DNA from: Tenodera sinensis
Taxonomy: Eukaryota > Arthropoda > Insecta > Mantodea > Mantidae
Direction: 5' to 3'
Length of the DNA: 64,000 bases
Assembly (NCBI GenBank): GCA_030765045.1
Contig: CM060971.1
Coordinates: 122,070,680 to 122,134,679, forward strand
The notes beneath the pieces are model-generated. The model saw only the letters and a program-made list of their open reading frames with translations. It made no database searches and was not told where the DNA came from. This document shows positions 39,701-50,430 of the stretch, piece after piece (within the stretch, counting starts at the first letter, position 1; every line of letters starts with the position of its first letter). Made by a program: the position numbers and the translations under genes.

Positions 39701-39990
39701 GCATGACGTAGCTACTCCTAAATCAGAGCAGTAGCGTAATGCTGATTCTTAGGTATGGGTGAAGGGTGACGTACTGTGACATGACGTAGCTACTCCTAAA
39801 TCAGAGCAGTAGCATAATGCTGATTCTTAGGTATGGGTGAAGGGCAACGTACTGTGGCATGACGTAGCTACTCCTAGATCAGAGCAGTAGCGTAATGCTG
39901 ATTCTTAGGTCTGGGTGAAGGGTGACGTACTGTGCCATGGCGTAGCTACTCGTAAATCAGAGCAGTGGCGTAATGTTGATTCTTAGTTTT
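27739..39990. repeat. Satellite family 2, long array: about 157 units of 78 bp
   Basis: Units run head to tail at a strict 78-bp period for about 12.25 kb. The consensus includes TTAGGTATGGGTGAAGGG, then GTGGGGTACTGTG or CAACGTACTGTG or GTGACGTACTGTG, then CATGACGTAGCTACTCC, TAAATCAGAGCAGTAG, then CG/CA/TG, then TAATGCTGAT(A/T)C. Most variation is at these few positions. The last unit before 39990 is eroded (CCATGGCGTAG, ACTCGTAAATC, AATGTTGATTC). The array fills most of the wolframin intron between exons 40714-40818 and 24977-25096. Short open frames in it are by-products of a unit divisible by three. Confidence 0.97.
29945..35620. repeat. Tandem 2808-bp (36-unit) higher-order duplication in satellite 2
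   Basis: Rare variants recur exactly 2808 bp apart: ATTGGTGAAG (30551 and 33359), TGTTACATGACG (31431 and 34239), GACATAGC (30033 and 32841), AATGTTGATAC (30848 and 33656), and GACGTAATGTG (near 32592 and 35400). 2808 is 36 times 78. The copies meet at about 32752 and differ by a few substitutions (for example at 33058 and in CTAATCC near 34722). Older periods are nested nearby: 702 bp (9 units; 29331 and 30033) and 468 bp (6 units; GGGGTATTG). Confidence 0.88.
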
Positions 39991-40013
39991 GAAAAGCTGC
40001 AAATATCTACTTA

Positions 40014-40110
40014 CAGTAAAACCTTGCTTATCCGGACTGACTGGGGCCATAGACAATCCAGAAAATAGAAAATCCAGATAATCGGGGTTATATGGGTAAC
40101 ACAAAAAACA
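40014..40110. mobile_element. Possible pogo/Tigger-type terminal sequence
   Basis: CAGTAAAACCTTGCTTATCC followed by GGACTGACTGGGGCC and later ATCCAGATAATCGGGG resembles the start of pogo-type DNA transposons (CAGT...CTTG.TTATCCG). No matching opposite end was found. The remaining DNA to 40713 shows no other feature. Confidence 0.4.
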
Positions 40111-40713
40111 AATTTTTAAATACTTACATAAGCACACTTGTCGTTCATGAGACTAAAAATCAGCAGCTTTTTTCCTCAACATTTCTGTGTTATCAATTTG
40201 ATTAATAACACATAACTTTTCATCCATTGCACGACCTTACAGGACACGCTAGTCAGTACAGTAAATGCTCATGGTGAATGTTTTGTTTATATCTGGGACA
40301 CAGGATGGTGATGATCTTACAGTACATGCTAGTCAGGTACAACACAGTGCAAGGACTAACCCCTTCAGCTCAGCAGTGCCAGTTACATTACCAAAAACTA
40401 ATTATTTTTACACAACAATTAAAGCTGCCTAAACAAAACTTAGTATTTGATATTTGTTACACCTGCATCTATCAGCCAAGTTATTCTGTCCAAAACCGTA
40501 TCTTCCACACTGTACGGCTCAAAAGTGAATTTGCTGTTACTTTATGAATCAATGTAGTTCATGTGTCTATATATGAATGGTACTGTCCGACACAAGACTG
40601 AGGAGGAGTACACAACTTTATTATCATCAAGTGTGGACAATGTAACTTAAAAGCTTCAGTATGAACTTAGGTATATACCAATGCTGTAAACTTGGGTAGA
40701 GGTTTGCTCTTAC

Positions 40714-40818
40714 CACAATGTTCATCGAGCAGCTGCTTTGCCAGCACAACCTGAGATTCTGGACATCCGTCTTCAGCCAGTTGGCTCCTGAGGCGTCTGA
40801 GGGAACTCCTGGGTCCAT
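40714..40818 (-). CDS. wfs1: Wolframin-like gene, first visible exon
   Basis: On the minus strand this 105-bp exon lies between the acceptor AAATACTTTCAG and the donor G|GTAAGAGC. After two bases that finish a codon begun in an earlier exon (AT; GAT would give aspartate) it encodes 34 full codons, GPRSSLRRLRSQLAEDG, then CPESQVVLAKQLLDEHC, and ends with one G that pairs with AA of the next exon (glutamate). This is what I recall of the insect wolframin N-terminus: a basic helix, then AEDGxPExQxxLAxxLL, the first helix of the Sel1-like repeat. The ATG at the exon start is out of this frame and is not the initiator. The preceding exon, which must end in phase 1, was not found between 40.8 and 58.8 kb, a region dominated by two satellites; it may be a short first coding exon. 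Confidence 0.87.
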
Positions 40819-41189
40819 CTGAAAGTATTTTACATCCTCCTTAAATCACCCATGTGGCTTGTTATTACCCAGTGTTATCAATACACAACTTATTTATATT
40901 CACTATCTTCCAAACATCCAACATCAACGTTTTGTAAAAGAATCCCCTCACTAAGCAAAAATTGTGCTAGCAATTCTGATTAAAATATTATAAGGTAAGT
41001 AAAATGTCTGTCTTGAATTTCCCCCTAACATGCTGTGAATGACTTTTCTACTGGGTGACTAGCATGCAGCGCAAGAGATTTCATGTACATCTGTGTCAGC
41101 ACAAAACCCACCATTGATTGCATAACACGTGTTTTAACAATGTCATCGATCATATTCATGTTCAGAAATGTACATGGCAGGCTCAGTAT

Positions 41190-41313
41190 GCAGGGTACAG
41201 TACATAGATGTACCTTCTGGACAATTGTTTACAAACTGTGAAGCAAGGTTTCTATGACATTAGTAATTTCCCAAATGTTATCAGTGCTATAGATTGCAGT
41301 CACATGAAAATTT
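41190..41313 (+). pseudogene. Harbinger-like transposase fragment
   Basis: The plus strand reads CEARFYDISNFPNVISAIDC followed by SHMKI. The pattern FP.V..AIDC.H..I marks the first catalytic aspartate region of PIF/Harbinger transposases (HARBI1-like). Fewer than 40 codons remain and no neighbouring catalytic motifs were seen. Confidence 0.6.
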
Positions 41314-41417
41314 AAAAGAGTTGGTGGTAAGTGAAATATTCACAAACAGGACAGGTTACTTGACCAAGCACTCTGCCTTCTGAGCACATAGTTGCACATT
41401 GCCAAAATTCTTTCTTC

Positions 41418-42018
41418 ACTAGATACAGTATAATCTGGGCTTGTGGCCCATGGTCTACTGGGTTCCTACTTCTTCCCAGACGTTTCATCTGCAACTGTGG
41501 CAGACATCTTCAGTGGTAGTAGCGAGGCAGAAATACTCTGGTGCAGGTTTATGACAACCTTCATCAACGTCTCATTACTATTCACGCTTATTCTGTGAAG
41601 CCAGTGAAATATAGAAGCATAAAAACATCAATCGCAAAGAGGAAAGCCTTAAACTGAACAGAATATGGCAAACAGCACTGACAAAAGTCAAAGTCAACAA
41701 CTCCACCTGAGCCAATCACATGCCAGAAGATTGTAGCACACCACCAGCACAAGTCCAGTCCATCGCCCACCTGGGCCAATCACAGCAGACGTCCTCTCCA
41801 GCCACCAATATAAATTCAGTGCAACCAGCAGTCACTGTTGAAACCTCTACCAGAGTACTTCGACCTCACTACTGCCACTGAAGATGTCTGCTGCAGTCTC
41901 GTAGTCAAAATGTCTGGGAAGAAGAGAAGGAGTCGAGTAGACCACTGCCCACAAGCCCAGCTTGTATTGTATCTAGTATTGACACCAGCCGTGAAAGCCT
42001 TACAACTTTGATTATTAC
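41418..42018 (+). mobile_element. Penelope-like element 3' end, second copy, with inverted tail
   Basis: The part from about 41568 matches the 3' end of the element at 22801-23645 (TTCTGTGAAGCCAGTGAAAT, CTTAAACTGAACAGAATATG, TTCGACCTCACTACTGCCAC, CATCTAGTATTGACACC with changes) but is frameshifted. To its left, 41418-41520 is the same tail in reverse orientation (GGGCTTGTGGCCC, CCCAGACGTTTCATC, GGCAGACATCTTCAGTG). Inverted tail plus direct copy is a layout known for Penelope-like elements. It lies upstream of the first visible wolframin exon. Confidence 0.78.
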
Positions 42019-43690
42019 TTCAATTTGTTTGTAAATGCCTCCGTGATTTTTTTTATACTTTATGAAATTAATCCTGACATAATATGTTCTCCCTTTTAGA
42101 GAAAATTTTACATCTATTGTTTTTGTTCTTTTATTTTGGTTTGCAGAATGACTCTGTCAACAAAATCTGAAGTACATTCTTGTCAGTTATTTGTCGCAGT
42201 GATATGATACATCTGAAAAGATATGCCGACTACATAGGGTTGGTCATTTTCCTGCTTCTCTCGTTAAAGAAGGGAATAACTAATGGATCATACAATGTCG
42301 CACTTGCAATGAGCTATAGTTTACAGATGTCAATACCTTATTGATACATTAACTAAAGAACGATATAACTACTTATATTGCAGCTTTCCTATGGCCCAGC
42401 ATAAGTAATTAAATGACCTATCTACAGTATAAATACAAAACTTGAGTACATATCTTTATGAAATGTAGAATATCTTCTTGTTCTTCCTAACAAGATTTAG
42501 GCCAAAGGCCTGCTCTGAGGCTAAATAAATTGGCCACTCTATTCTTCGTACAGAGGGTACATAAATAAAGCTTGCCATGGATATCTCGAAGGGGGAAAAA
42601 TGCAGAATATTTATCACGCATAGACTTGCTGACAGACTTGATAAATTTATGTTGATTAGGTCCTAAACGTAATATTTAAAATAATTAAAATGTTGAAGGC
42701 AGTATAAGTGCAACAATTAGATTGATGTTTGATGATTATGTAAATTTAAGAGCATTCAACTACTTGGTCATCAGCAACCTGTCAATCTTTAAATCAATTA
42801 AAGGTAAACATTCATATGACCATGAGCTTATCTCCAAGAGCAGCACAAAGACCTGTTTTTTATATACTGAATTACATAGCAGCAATAATAACCACATGTA
42901 CTATTGGTACTGCTTTGGTTATTTGGATGAGATGAAGACAAAGCCAAACCCACATTTTCTATTCACTCCAAAAGGAATTACTTTGTTATCAGATGGATAA
43001 GTACGTTTAAAGTAATGTCTGGAAATAGCACTACTTCTTTTATTATCGTGTGCTTTTCTTATGGCAGTATGTTTTCCGCTACTGATACACTCAAAGAAGT
43101 TTGGTAAGAATGAGGTTATGTATTAAACTAATATATTACAAAATTTGAACTCCGAGGGCTTCAGTTTTGGGGGGGAAAGTTGTCATAAATCACAAGAAAA
43201 GATCATGCATATTCCTTTTCTATCTTTTTTTTTAATAAAAATATTTTGTATACTGCAAACTATTGGTTTGTTTACCCTACTTACCATGCAAAGTCCACTG
43301 TTTTCTACCAGATGTTCTAGATGTCATTGGCATAACTCCAGCCATATTAATCGATTTGGGATCTATATTATCGTTCAGAATTTCCACAGAACAACAAAGT
43401 AGAATTTCTACAACACATTCCCATTCAACGCTTCTTACTTTTAAATGAAGAAATTATCTCGTAATCCAAATCAAAATAACGTACTTTGTACGGTGTAGCA
43501 ATCGGCACCTTGTCAATACTCTTCATTGTTAATGATGACCATTCTTGGTTTCACACATACTCAGTTTGTGCCTCCGTGAAGGTTAGCATCTCACAGAACA
43601 TTAAACCATTGCATACTCGCTCCAAGCTCACCTACACAGCATCTACCACAGATTATACAGAACATCAAAATCATAATAATCATCTATAAA
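42019..43690. other. Unannotated AT-rich stretch
   Basis: No conserved protein, RNA gene, tandem repeat or transposon end was recognised on either strand. Open frames of 60-92 codons here have no family-like motifs. If wolframin begins further right, this is intron sequence. Confidence 0.5.
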
Positions 43691-43937
43691 GGGACGGGAC
43701 AACCCACAGGGACAACCCATGCCGCCCGAAGGAGTACGAAGTCAGGACGAAGGTCACCGAACAGAAACACGAACCTGTGACACGTCACAGGCTTGCCAAA
43801 GAAACGGCAATCACATTGTATATACAACAATAAATAATGTTACATAGACCGGAGGTGCATGGGCGTCACGAAACAGGGTTAAGGGAGGGGGGCCGCGCCC
43901 CCCCCCCCTTGGAAGTTGGTGAACTTAATGTGCAGCC

Positions 43938-44417
43938 AGTTATAGGTTGCGCGTTCGTTCTTGACGAATGACCTTGAGCAGAAATCCAATCAGTGAGCCT
44001 ACCCTTAATAAACAGGTCAGCAAATGTTTATGCTACGATAACAGACACCTCTGTTTTCCTCTGTCGCGTTTGTGTATACAGTCGACTGCAGAAGTTTTGT
44101 GCGGTACGGATGTATGTATGCATGCAACGAAAATAGCAATTCAGACGAGGCAGAGATGTCGGGAATAGAATAAATGCAAGAAAGTTAAGTGGAAACAGTT
44201 ATAGAGGTATAGTGTATAATACGTGTGGCTGATATTACTGCAAGTGTCATAAATTGATTTGTAGTGTTGTACTACTTCAGCTCAGAAGCATGCGCGTCAT
44301 CTCACTGCAGACTGTACCTCCTCTCTCTCGTTCCCGCAAAAGCTGAGTAGAGACTCGCATTCAACCTTTCATATAAAATTTTCATTCGTCAAGAAGTAAC
44401 GCGCGACCTATACTGAC
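43938..44417. repeat. Imperfect inverted repeat pair, possible non-autonomous DNA element
   Basis: GGTTGCGCGTTCGTTCTTGA (43946 onward) and the reverse complement of TCAAGAAGTAACGCGCGACC (about 44392-44411) form arms of about 33 bp with a few mismatches, 410 bp apart. A C-rich string (CCCCCCCTTGGAA) lies just outside the left arm and another (CCCCCCCGCCTTGGAAA) lies near 44560. No transposase sits between the arms. A local GC-rich patch runs from 43690 to 43920. Confidence 0.5.
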
Positions 44418-44849
44418 TATTAAACTATTATTTTAATTTTGATGTAAAGAACCATTTTTATTTAGCACAAATTAATACGGTTATCTGCAACAAATATAAA
44501 TTTTGACAGTAAAATAATGATTTAATATTATATGATTGCAAATTTCCAACATGTGCCCCCCCCGCCTTGGAAAAAAGTCTGCCGACACTCATGCGGAGGT
44601 GCAGTGAGATTATCTTTGGCGGTCGTTGTATAGGGTTCGTCATTCAAAACCTAAGGGACGCACGGCATTTCGTCTGTGCGCGATTGGGTTTGTCACTGCC
44701 GACTTTGCTCCTACACAAACTCCGCATGTTCCCTGGTGAAGTGCCTCCTTTCAAATTTACAATTCACAAGACTGTGAAGAAATTAGCAACAATTATAATA
44801 GTTATGGTTTTGTGGCAAACAAAAAACGAAAGGGTATAGTTTTACAAGA

Positions 44850-45084
44850 AAAGTTGGACGAAATTGGCACATATTTTGAGCGTTTACCAACCAAATCCAC
44901 TCCAAAATTGACATAACAGGTGGGAATTTCAGTCTTCTGCACAAAAAGCAACTAAATTCTTAAAACCAAAACCGTATGAGTGTCAAGTGTTCATGCTTTA
45001 AATCAAGGTGACCCAGTATCACGAATGCATTTTTGTGAGTGGTTTCTTCCATCAGCGAATGACGGTTTAAACTTTAATTGGTCC
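44850..45084 (+). pseudogene. DNA-transposase fragment abutting satellite 3
   Basis: One frame reads RWEFQSSAQKATKFLKPKPY; after a frameshift, another reads ALNQGDPVSRMHFCEWFLPS, then ANDGLNFNWSTE. The ALN.GD...R..FCEWFL...NDG pattern is typical of IS630/mariner-related transposases common in insects. The frame runs straight into the first 57-bp satellite unit at GAGAAAACC. Confidence 0.65.
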
Positions 45085-48000
45085 ACAGAGAAAACCATAC
45101 AACAGGTGGCAACATTGGGATCACAATTAACTGCCGTATGAGATGAGAAAACTATACAACAGGTGGCAACATTGGAATCAGAATTAACTGCCGTATGAGA
45201 TGAGAAAACCATACAAAAGGTGGCAACATTGGGATCACAATTAACTGCCGTATAAGATGAGAAAACCATACAACAGGTGGCAACATTGGGATCACAATTA
45301 ACTGCCGTATAAGATGAGAAAACCATACAACAGGTGGCAACATTGGGATCACAATTAACTGCCGTATGAGATGAGAAAACTATACAACAGGTGGCAACAT
45401 TGGGATCAGAATTAACTGCCGTATGAGATGAGAAAACTATACAACAGGTGGCAACATTGGGATCACAATTAACTGCCGTATGAGATGAGAAAACTATACA
45501 ACAGGTGGCAACATTGGGATCACAATTAACTGCCGTATGAGATGAGAAAACTATACAACAGGTGGCATAATTGGGATCACAATTAACTGCCGTATGAGAT
45601 GAGAAAACCATACAACAGGTGGCAACATTGGGATCACAATTAACTGCCGTAAGAGATGAGAAAACTATACACCAGGTGGCAACATTGGAATCAGAATTAA
45701 CTGCCGTATGAGATGAGAAAAGTATACAACAGGTGGCAACATTGGAATCAGAATTAACTGCCGTATGAGATGAGAAAACTATACATCAGCTGGCAACATT
45801 GGAATCAGAATTAACTGCCGTATGAGATGAGAAAACTATACAACAGGTGGCAACATTGGAATCAGAATTAACTGCCGTATGAGATGAGAAAACTATACAA
45901 CAGGTGGCAACATTGGAATCAGAATTAACTGCCGTATGAGATGAGAAAACTATACAACAGGTGGCAACATTGGAATCAGAATTAACTGCCGTATGAGATG
46001 AGAAAACTATACAACAGGTGGCAACATTGGAATCAGAATTAACTGCCGTATGAGATGAGAAAACTATACAACAGGTGGCAACATTGTGATCACAATTAAC
46101 TGCCGTATGAGATGAGAAAACTATACAACAGGTGGCAACATTGCGATCAGAATTAACTGCCGTATGAGATGAGAAAACTATACAACAGGTGGCAACATTG
46201 GGATCACAATTAACTGCCGTATGAGATGAGAAAACTATACAACAGGTGGCAATATTGGAATCAGAATTAACTGCCGTATGAGATGAGAAAACTATACAAC
46301 AGGTGGCAACATTGGAATCAGAATTAACTGCCGTATGAGATGAGAAAAGTATACAACAGGTGGCAACATTGGAATCAGAATTAACTGCCGTAAGAGATGA
46401 GAAAACTATACACCAGGTGGCAACATTGGAATCAGAATTAACTGCCGTATGAGATGAGAAAAGTATACAACAGGTGGCAACATTGGAATCAGAATTAACT
46501 GCCGATTGAGATGAGAAAACTATACAACAGGTGGCAACATTGGAATCAGAATTAACTGCCGTATGAGATGAGAAAACTATACAACAGGTGGCAACATTGG
46601 AATCAGAATTAACTGCCGTATGAGATGAGAAAACTATACAACAGGTGGCAACATTGGGATCACAATTAACTGCCGTATGAGATGAGAAAACTATACAACA
46701 GGTGGCAACATTGGGATCACAATTAACTGCCGTATGAGATGAGAAAACCATACAACAGGTGGCAACATTGGGATCACAATTAACTGCCGTATGAGATGAG
46801 AAAACCATACAACAGGTGGCAACATTGGGATCACAATTAACTGCCGTATGAGATGAAAAAACCATACAACAGGTGGCAACATTGGGATCACAATTAACTG
46901 CCGTATGAGATGAGAAAACTATACAACAGGTGGCAACATTGGGATCACAATTAACTGCCGTATGAGATGAGAAAACTATACAACAGGTGGCAACATTGGG
47001 ATCAGAATTAACTGCCGTATGAGATGAGAAAACTATACAACAGGTGGCAACATTGGGATCAGAATTAATTGCCGTATGAGATGAGAAAACTATACAACAG
47101 GTGGCAACATTGGGATCACAATTAACTGCCGTATGAGATGAGAAAACTATACAACAGGTGGCAACATTGGAATCAGAATTAACTGCCGTATGAGATGAGA
47201 AAACTATACAACAGGTGGCAACATTGGGATCACAATTAACTGCCGTTTGAGATGAGAAAACTATACAACAGGTGGCAACATTGGGATCAGAATTAACTGC
47301 CGTATGAGATGAGAAAACTATACAACAGGTGGCAACATTGGAATCAGAATTAACTGCCGTATGAGATGAGAAAACCATACAACAGGTGGCAACATTGGGA
47401 TCACAATTAACTGCCGTATGAGATGAGAAAACTATACAACAGGTGGCAACATTGGAATCAGAATTAACTGCCGTAAGAGATGAGAAAACTATACAACAGG
47501 TGGCAACATTGGGATCAGAATTAACTGCCGTATGAGATGAGAAAACTATACAACAGGTGGCAACATTGGGATCACAATTAACTGCCGTATGAGATGAGAA
47601 AAGTATACAACAGGTGGCAACATTGGCATCAGAATTAACTGCCATATGAGATGAGAAAACTATACAACAGGTGGCAACATTGGGATCAGAATTAATTGCC
47701 ATATGAGATGAGAAAACTATACAACAGGTGGCAACATTGGCATCAGAATTAACTGCCATATGAGATGAGAAAACTATACAACAGGTGGCAACATTGGGAT
47801 CAGAATTAATTGCCATATGAGATGAGAAAAGTATACAACAGGTGGCAACATGGGATAGAGTTAACTGCCGTATGAGATGAGAAAACAATACAACAGGTGT
47901 CAACATTGGGACCAGAATTAACTACCATATGAGATGAGAAAAGTATACAACAGGTGGCAACATTGGGATAGAGTTAACTGCCGTATGAGATGAGAAAACA

Positions 48001-48430
48001 ATACAACAGGTGTCAACATTGGAATCAGAATTAACTACCATATGAGATGAGAAAAGTATACAACAGGTGGCAACATTGGGATCAGAATTAATTGCCATAT
48101 GAGATGAGAAAAGTATACAACAGGTGGCAACATGGGATAGAGTTAACTGCCGTATGAGATGAGAAAACAATACAACAGGTGTCAACATTGGAATCAGAAT
48201 TAACTACCATATGAGATGAGAAAAGTATACAACAGGTGGCAACATGGGATAGAGTTAACTGCCGTATGAGATGAGAAAACAATACAACAGGTGTCAACAT
48301 TGGAATCAGAATTAACTACCATATGAGATGAGAAAAGTATACAACAGGTGGCAACATGGGATAGAGTTAACTGCCGTATTAGAAGAGAAAACAATACAAC
48401 AGGTGTCAACATTGGGACCAGAATTAGCTG
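45085..48430. repeat. Satellite family 3: 57-bp tandem repeat, about 58 units
   Basis: AACAGGTGGCAACATTG recurs every 57 bp (45101, 45158...). The rest of the unit is GGATCACAATTAACTGCCG, TATGAGATGAGAAAACTAT; GGATCACAA alternates with GAATCAGAA. On the minus strand 57 bp makes a 19-residue repeat (VFSSHTAVNCDPNVATCCI), giving open frames of 202 and 706 codons without gene features. A variant pair (ACACCAGGTGG with CCGTAAGAG) recurs 741 bp apart (13 units; 45671 and 46412). The array lies upstream of the first visible wolframin exon. Confidence 0.95.
47850..48425. repeat. 112-bp dimer sub-array at the right end of satellite 3
   Basis: Here a unit with CAACATGGGATAGAGTTAAC (56 bp, one base lost; one copy keeps 57 bp) alternates with a unit containing CAACAGGTGTCAACATTGG and ACTACCATATGAG. 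The pair repeats at about 112 bp (for example 48130, 48242 and 48354). The lost base breaks the minus-strand frame in each dimer. Confidence 0.85.
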
Positions 48431-48800
48431 CTGTATGAGAAGACAAAGATGTTGGCAAGAAATGAAATAAATTCAGTCTCATGCACCGGGGTGAAACTTG
48501 GTTTGGGGAATTAGAAACACCTATTACTAGTTCTGCAACTGGATAAGGAGAGACGCGGGGAAACATCATCCCCGCTCGACTCGAACTGCCTCTGGACAGG
48601 AGAGCAGGTATGAAAAATACAGCCTTAGGAGCTACCGGCAGGATGGGGAGCGATTTCTCATGCTCTAGTTCCAACGCAACCCACTTGGAGCGCTTTTTGT
48701 AGACACAGTTTAACAAGGGAGTTCCACTTCTTGCTACTGGTTGTTCTGTGGTCTCATGTGCACTACAATAAAGAGAACCCTTAGAAGGAAAACTAGAAAA
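48431..48800. other. Unidentified moderately GC-rich block with a long minus-strand frame
   Basis: On the minus strand an open frame enters from satellite 3 and extends to 48809 (segments include RGSSSRAGMMFPRVSPYPVA and NSPNQVSPRCMRLNLFHFLP). No start context, splice sites or domain was recognised. The composition differs from its surroundings, so I think it is part of an interspersed repeat, class unknown. Confidence 0.4.
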
Positions 48801-48809
48801 GCATAACAA

Positions 48810-49094
48810 ATATATAAGAATGGCAGAACCTGTACTACTCTATTCAAGGGAAACATGGGCATTAAACAGAAAACAAAAATTGAATCAGCAGATTAGTGGC
48901 TGGATAGGATATTCTGCTAGATTATAAAGCAAATTATGGAATAAGAGTAAAGCTGAACATATTTAACTTAACAGAAAGGATTAAACAGAATAAAGAAAAC
49001 TGGATACGACATGTAAAGAGACTGATCTGCTACAATAGTGACAGACTACGCTGCAATCAATACAAAAGAGACAGAAATGGAATTGATCCATAGG
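48810..49094 (+). pseudogene. Non-LTR retrotransposon ORF2, C-terminal fragment
   Basis: The frame starts MAEPVLLYSRETWALNRKQK and, after a shift, continues LDYKANYGIRVKLNIFNLTE, RIKQNKENWIRHVKRLICYN and RLRCNQYKRDRNGIDP before a TAG. The order YxxETW..., then I...R.KQN...W..HV.RL, is the connector and C-terminus downstream of the reverse transcriptase in many LINEs. It has at least one frameshift and no catalytic core. Confidence 0.7.
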
Positions 49095-49544
49095 TCCAAA
49101 CCTATAGACTGATGTATGAGCAAGAAATTAAGCGCATTTACAGTACAAGCTTCAAACTTCCATTTGTGCGTTATGCCAAAGCATACTATATACGTATGTA
49201 TATATATTATACCATATGAAAGTTTACAGTACATACGTCTTACAAGTAAATTTCTGGTAATTTTTCTCCTCTCAATCAGTGCGCATCTTATTCCTTGGTA
49301 GAAATTCAGGGGTACGGCTTACTTGTGGAGGCCTATTGTGGGAGCATAGTTTTAGGAAACTAAATCCATTTGTATGTATCACCACTAGAGCTGCTTTAAC
49401 AAATTTCAATTCATATTTAAATCACCCCCATTATAAGTAGTTTTTGATTGGATGAATATTGCTAATGTAAAAATAGTGATAGGAAATCGTTCATGCCAGA
49501 CAATAATTTACTTACTCTGTATCAACAAGTGCAAACGCAAGACA

Positions 49545-49775
49545 GTCAAGTCGACCTGGGTGGCTCAGTTGGTTAGACGCTGGCCTACTGTTTCCAAGGT
49601 CAAGGGTTCAAACCCGGTCCAGACCAATGGCTTTTGAGTGTGTTTAAACACAACTCCGTGTCAGTGTACTTACTGGCATGTAAAACAACTCCTGCGGGAC
49701 AAAATTCCAGCTTACTAACGATGCTGATGTGATCCTGGCAATTGACAACATCGTTAAACAACATTTTTTTGCAAG
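49545..49775 (+). mobile_element. tRNA-derived SINE
   Basis: The head GGGTGGCTCAGTTGGTTAGA, CGCTGGCCTACTG, CCAAGGTCAAGGGTTCAAAC, CCGGTCC holds A- and B-box-like promoter elements. The body includes AACTCCGTGTCAGTG, ACTGGCATGTAAAACAAC, TCCTGCGGGACAAAATTCC, GATGCTGATGTGATCC. The body recurs in reverse at 61253-61412, so this is a real family. Confidence 0.8.
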
Positions 49776-50430
49776 ACAGTCAACTATACACTGTTTTCTA
49801 ATGCTGATTGATGTGTTCTTTGTGACATAAGATTATACATAAATGTTTCTAAAATAAGGGCAATGTCACTAATAATGATCAAACACCCTAGAAAACTTAC
49901 ATTAAAGGTGAAGTAATGCTAAAATACTACCTAACAGCACCAGAACCTGCTCAACACAGAATTGTCACACATTTTATACTTTCTTCATCAAGTAAAAGTA
50001 AATAGTGCAAGCATTATGCGAATCAACTATTTGGTGAGAATAAATGGTTGTGGCTGTGTTATCAATGACTTGTGTATGATAAGCAGACACTGGAGTGTAT
50101 GTATTTGGCACTCCGCTGTACAGTGGTTGGTGGGTTGCTGTCCTGCCTAGGGTCCGGCTGTGTATTAGAGTAAACGGATTAAACACACAGAAAAAGCAAA
50201 AATAAATAAAATGAAAAATAACGGGATTAACTGTAAGTCCAAGTAAATTGAACCACGCCCACATTTCGTTGTTCACATTTCAAAAGGAGAAACAAAAGTG
50301 ACCCAGATAACGCAATGCAAAACCTACTTGAGTTATAAATGGATATGAGTTAAGACTTATCTATTACTTATAAAAGCATTTATGATACTCTTGTGCCAGC
50401 CATGGCACACGACAAAGAATAGTATAGGCC
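49776..50430. other. Unannotated stretch left of satellite 4
   Basis: AT-rich sequence without recognised genes or repeats, apart from the first eroded satellite unit at its right end (GGCCCGGCTACCCC). Open frames here are short and overlap one another. Confidence 0.5.

Noticed and set aside
40627..40818. Exon 40714-40818 read from its own ATG (frame MDPGVPSD...)
   Set aside because: That frame does not join the next exons; the frame shifted by two bases gives a wolframin-like peptide and matching phases.
43145..43448. Overlapping 60-85 codon frames as exons
   Set aside because: No splice-bounded, conserved-looking peptide on either strand.
45003..47906. Minus-strand frames of 202 and 706 codons with a 19-residue repeat
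   Set aside because: A 57-bp repeat is divisible by three; the frame breaks in the dimer zone, and there is no gene structure.
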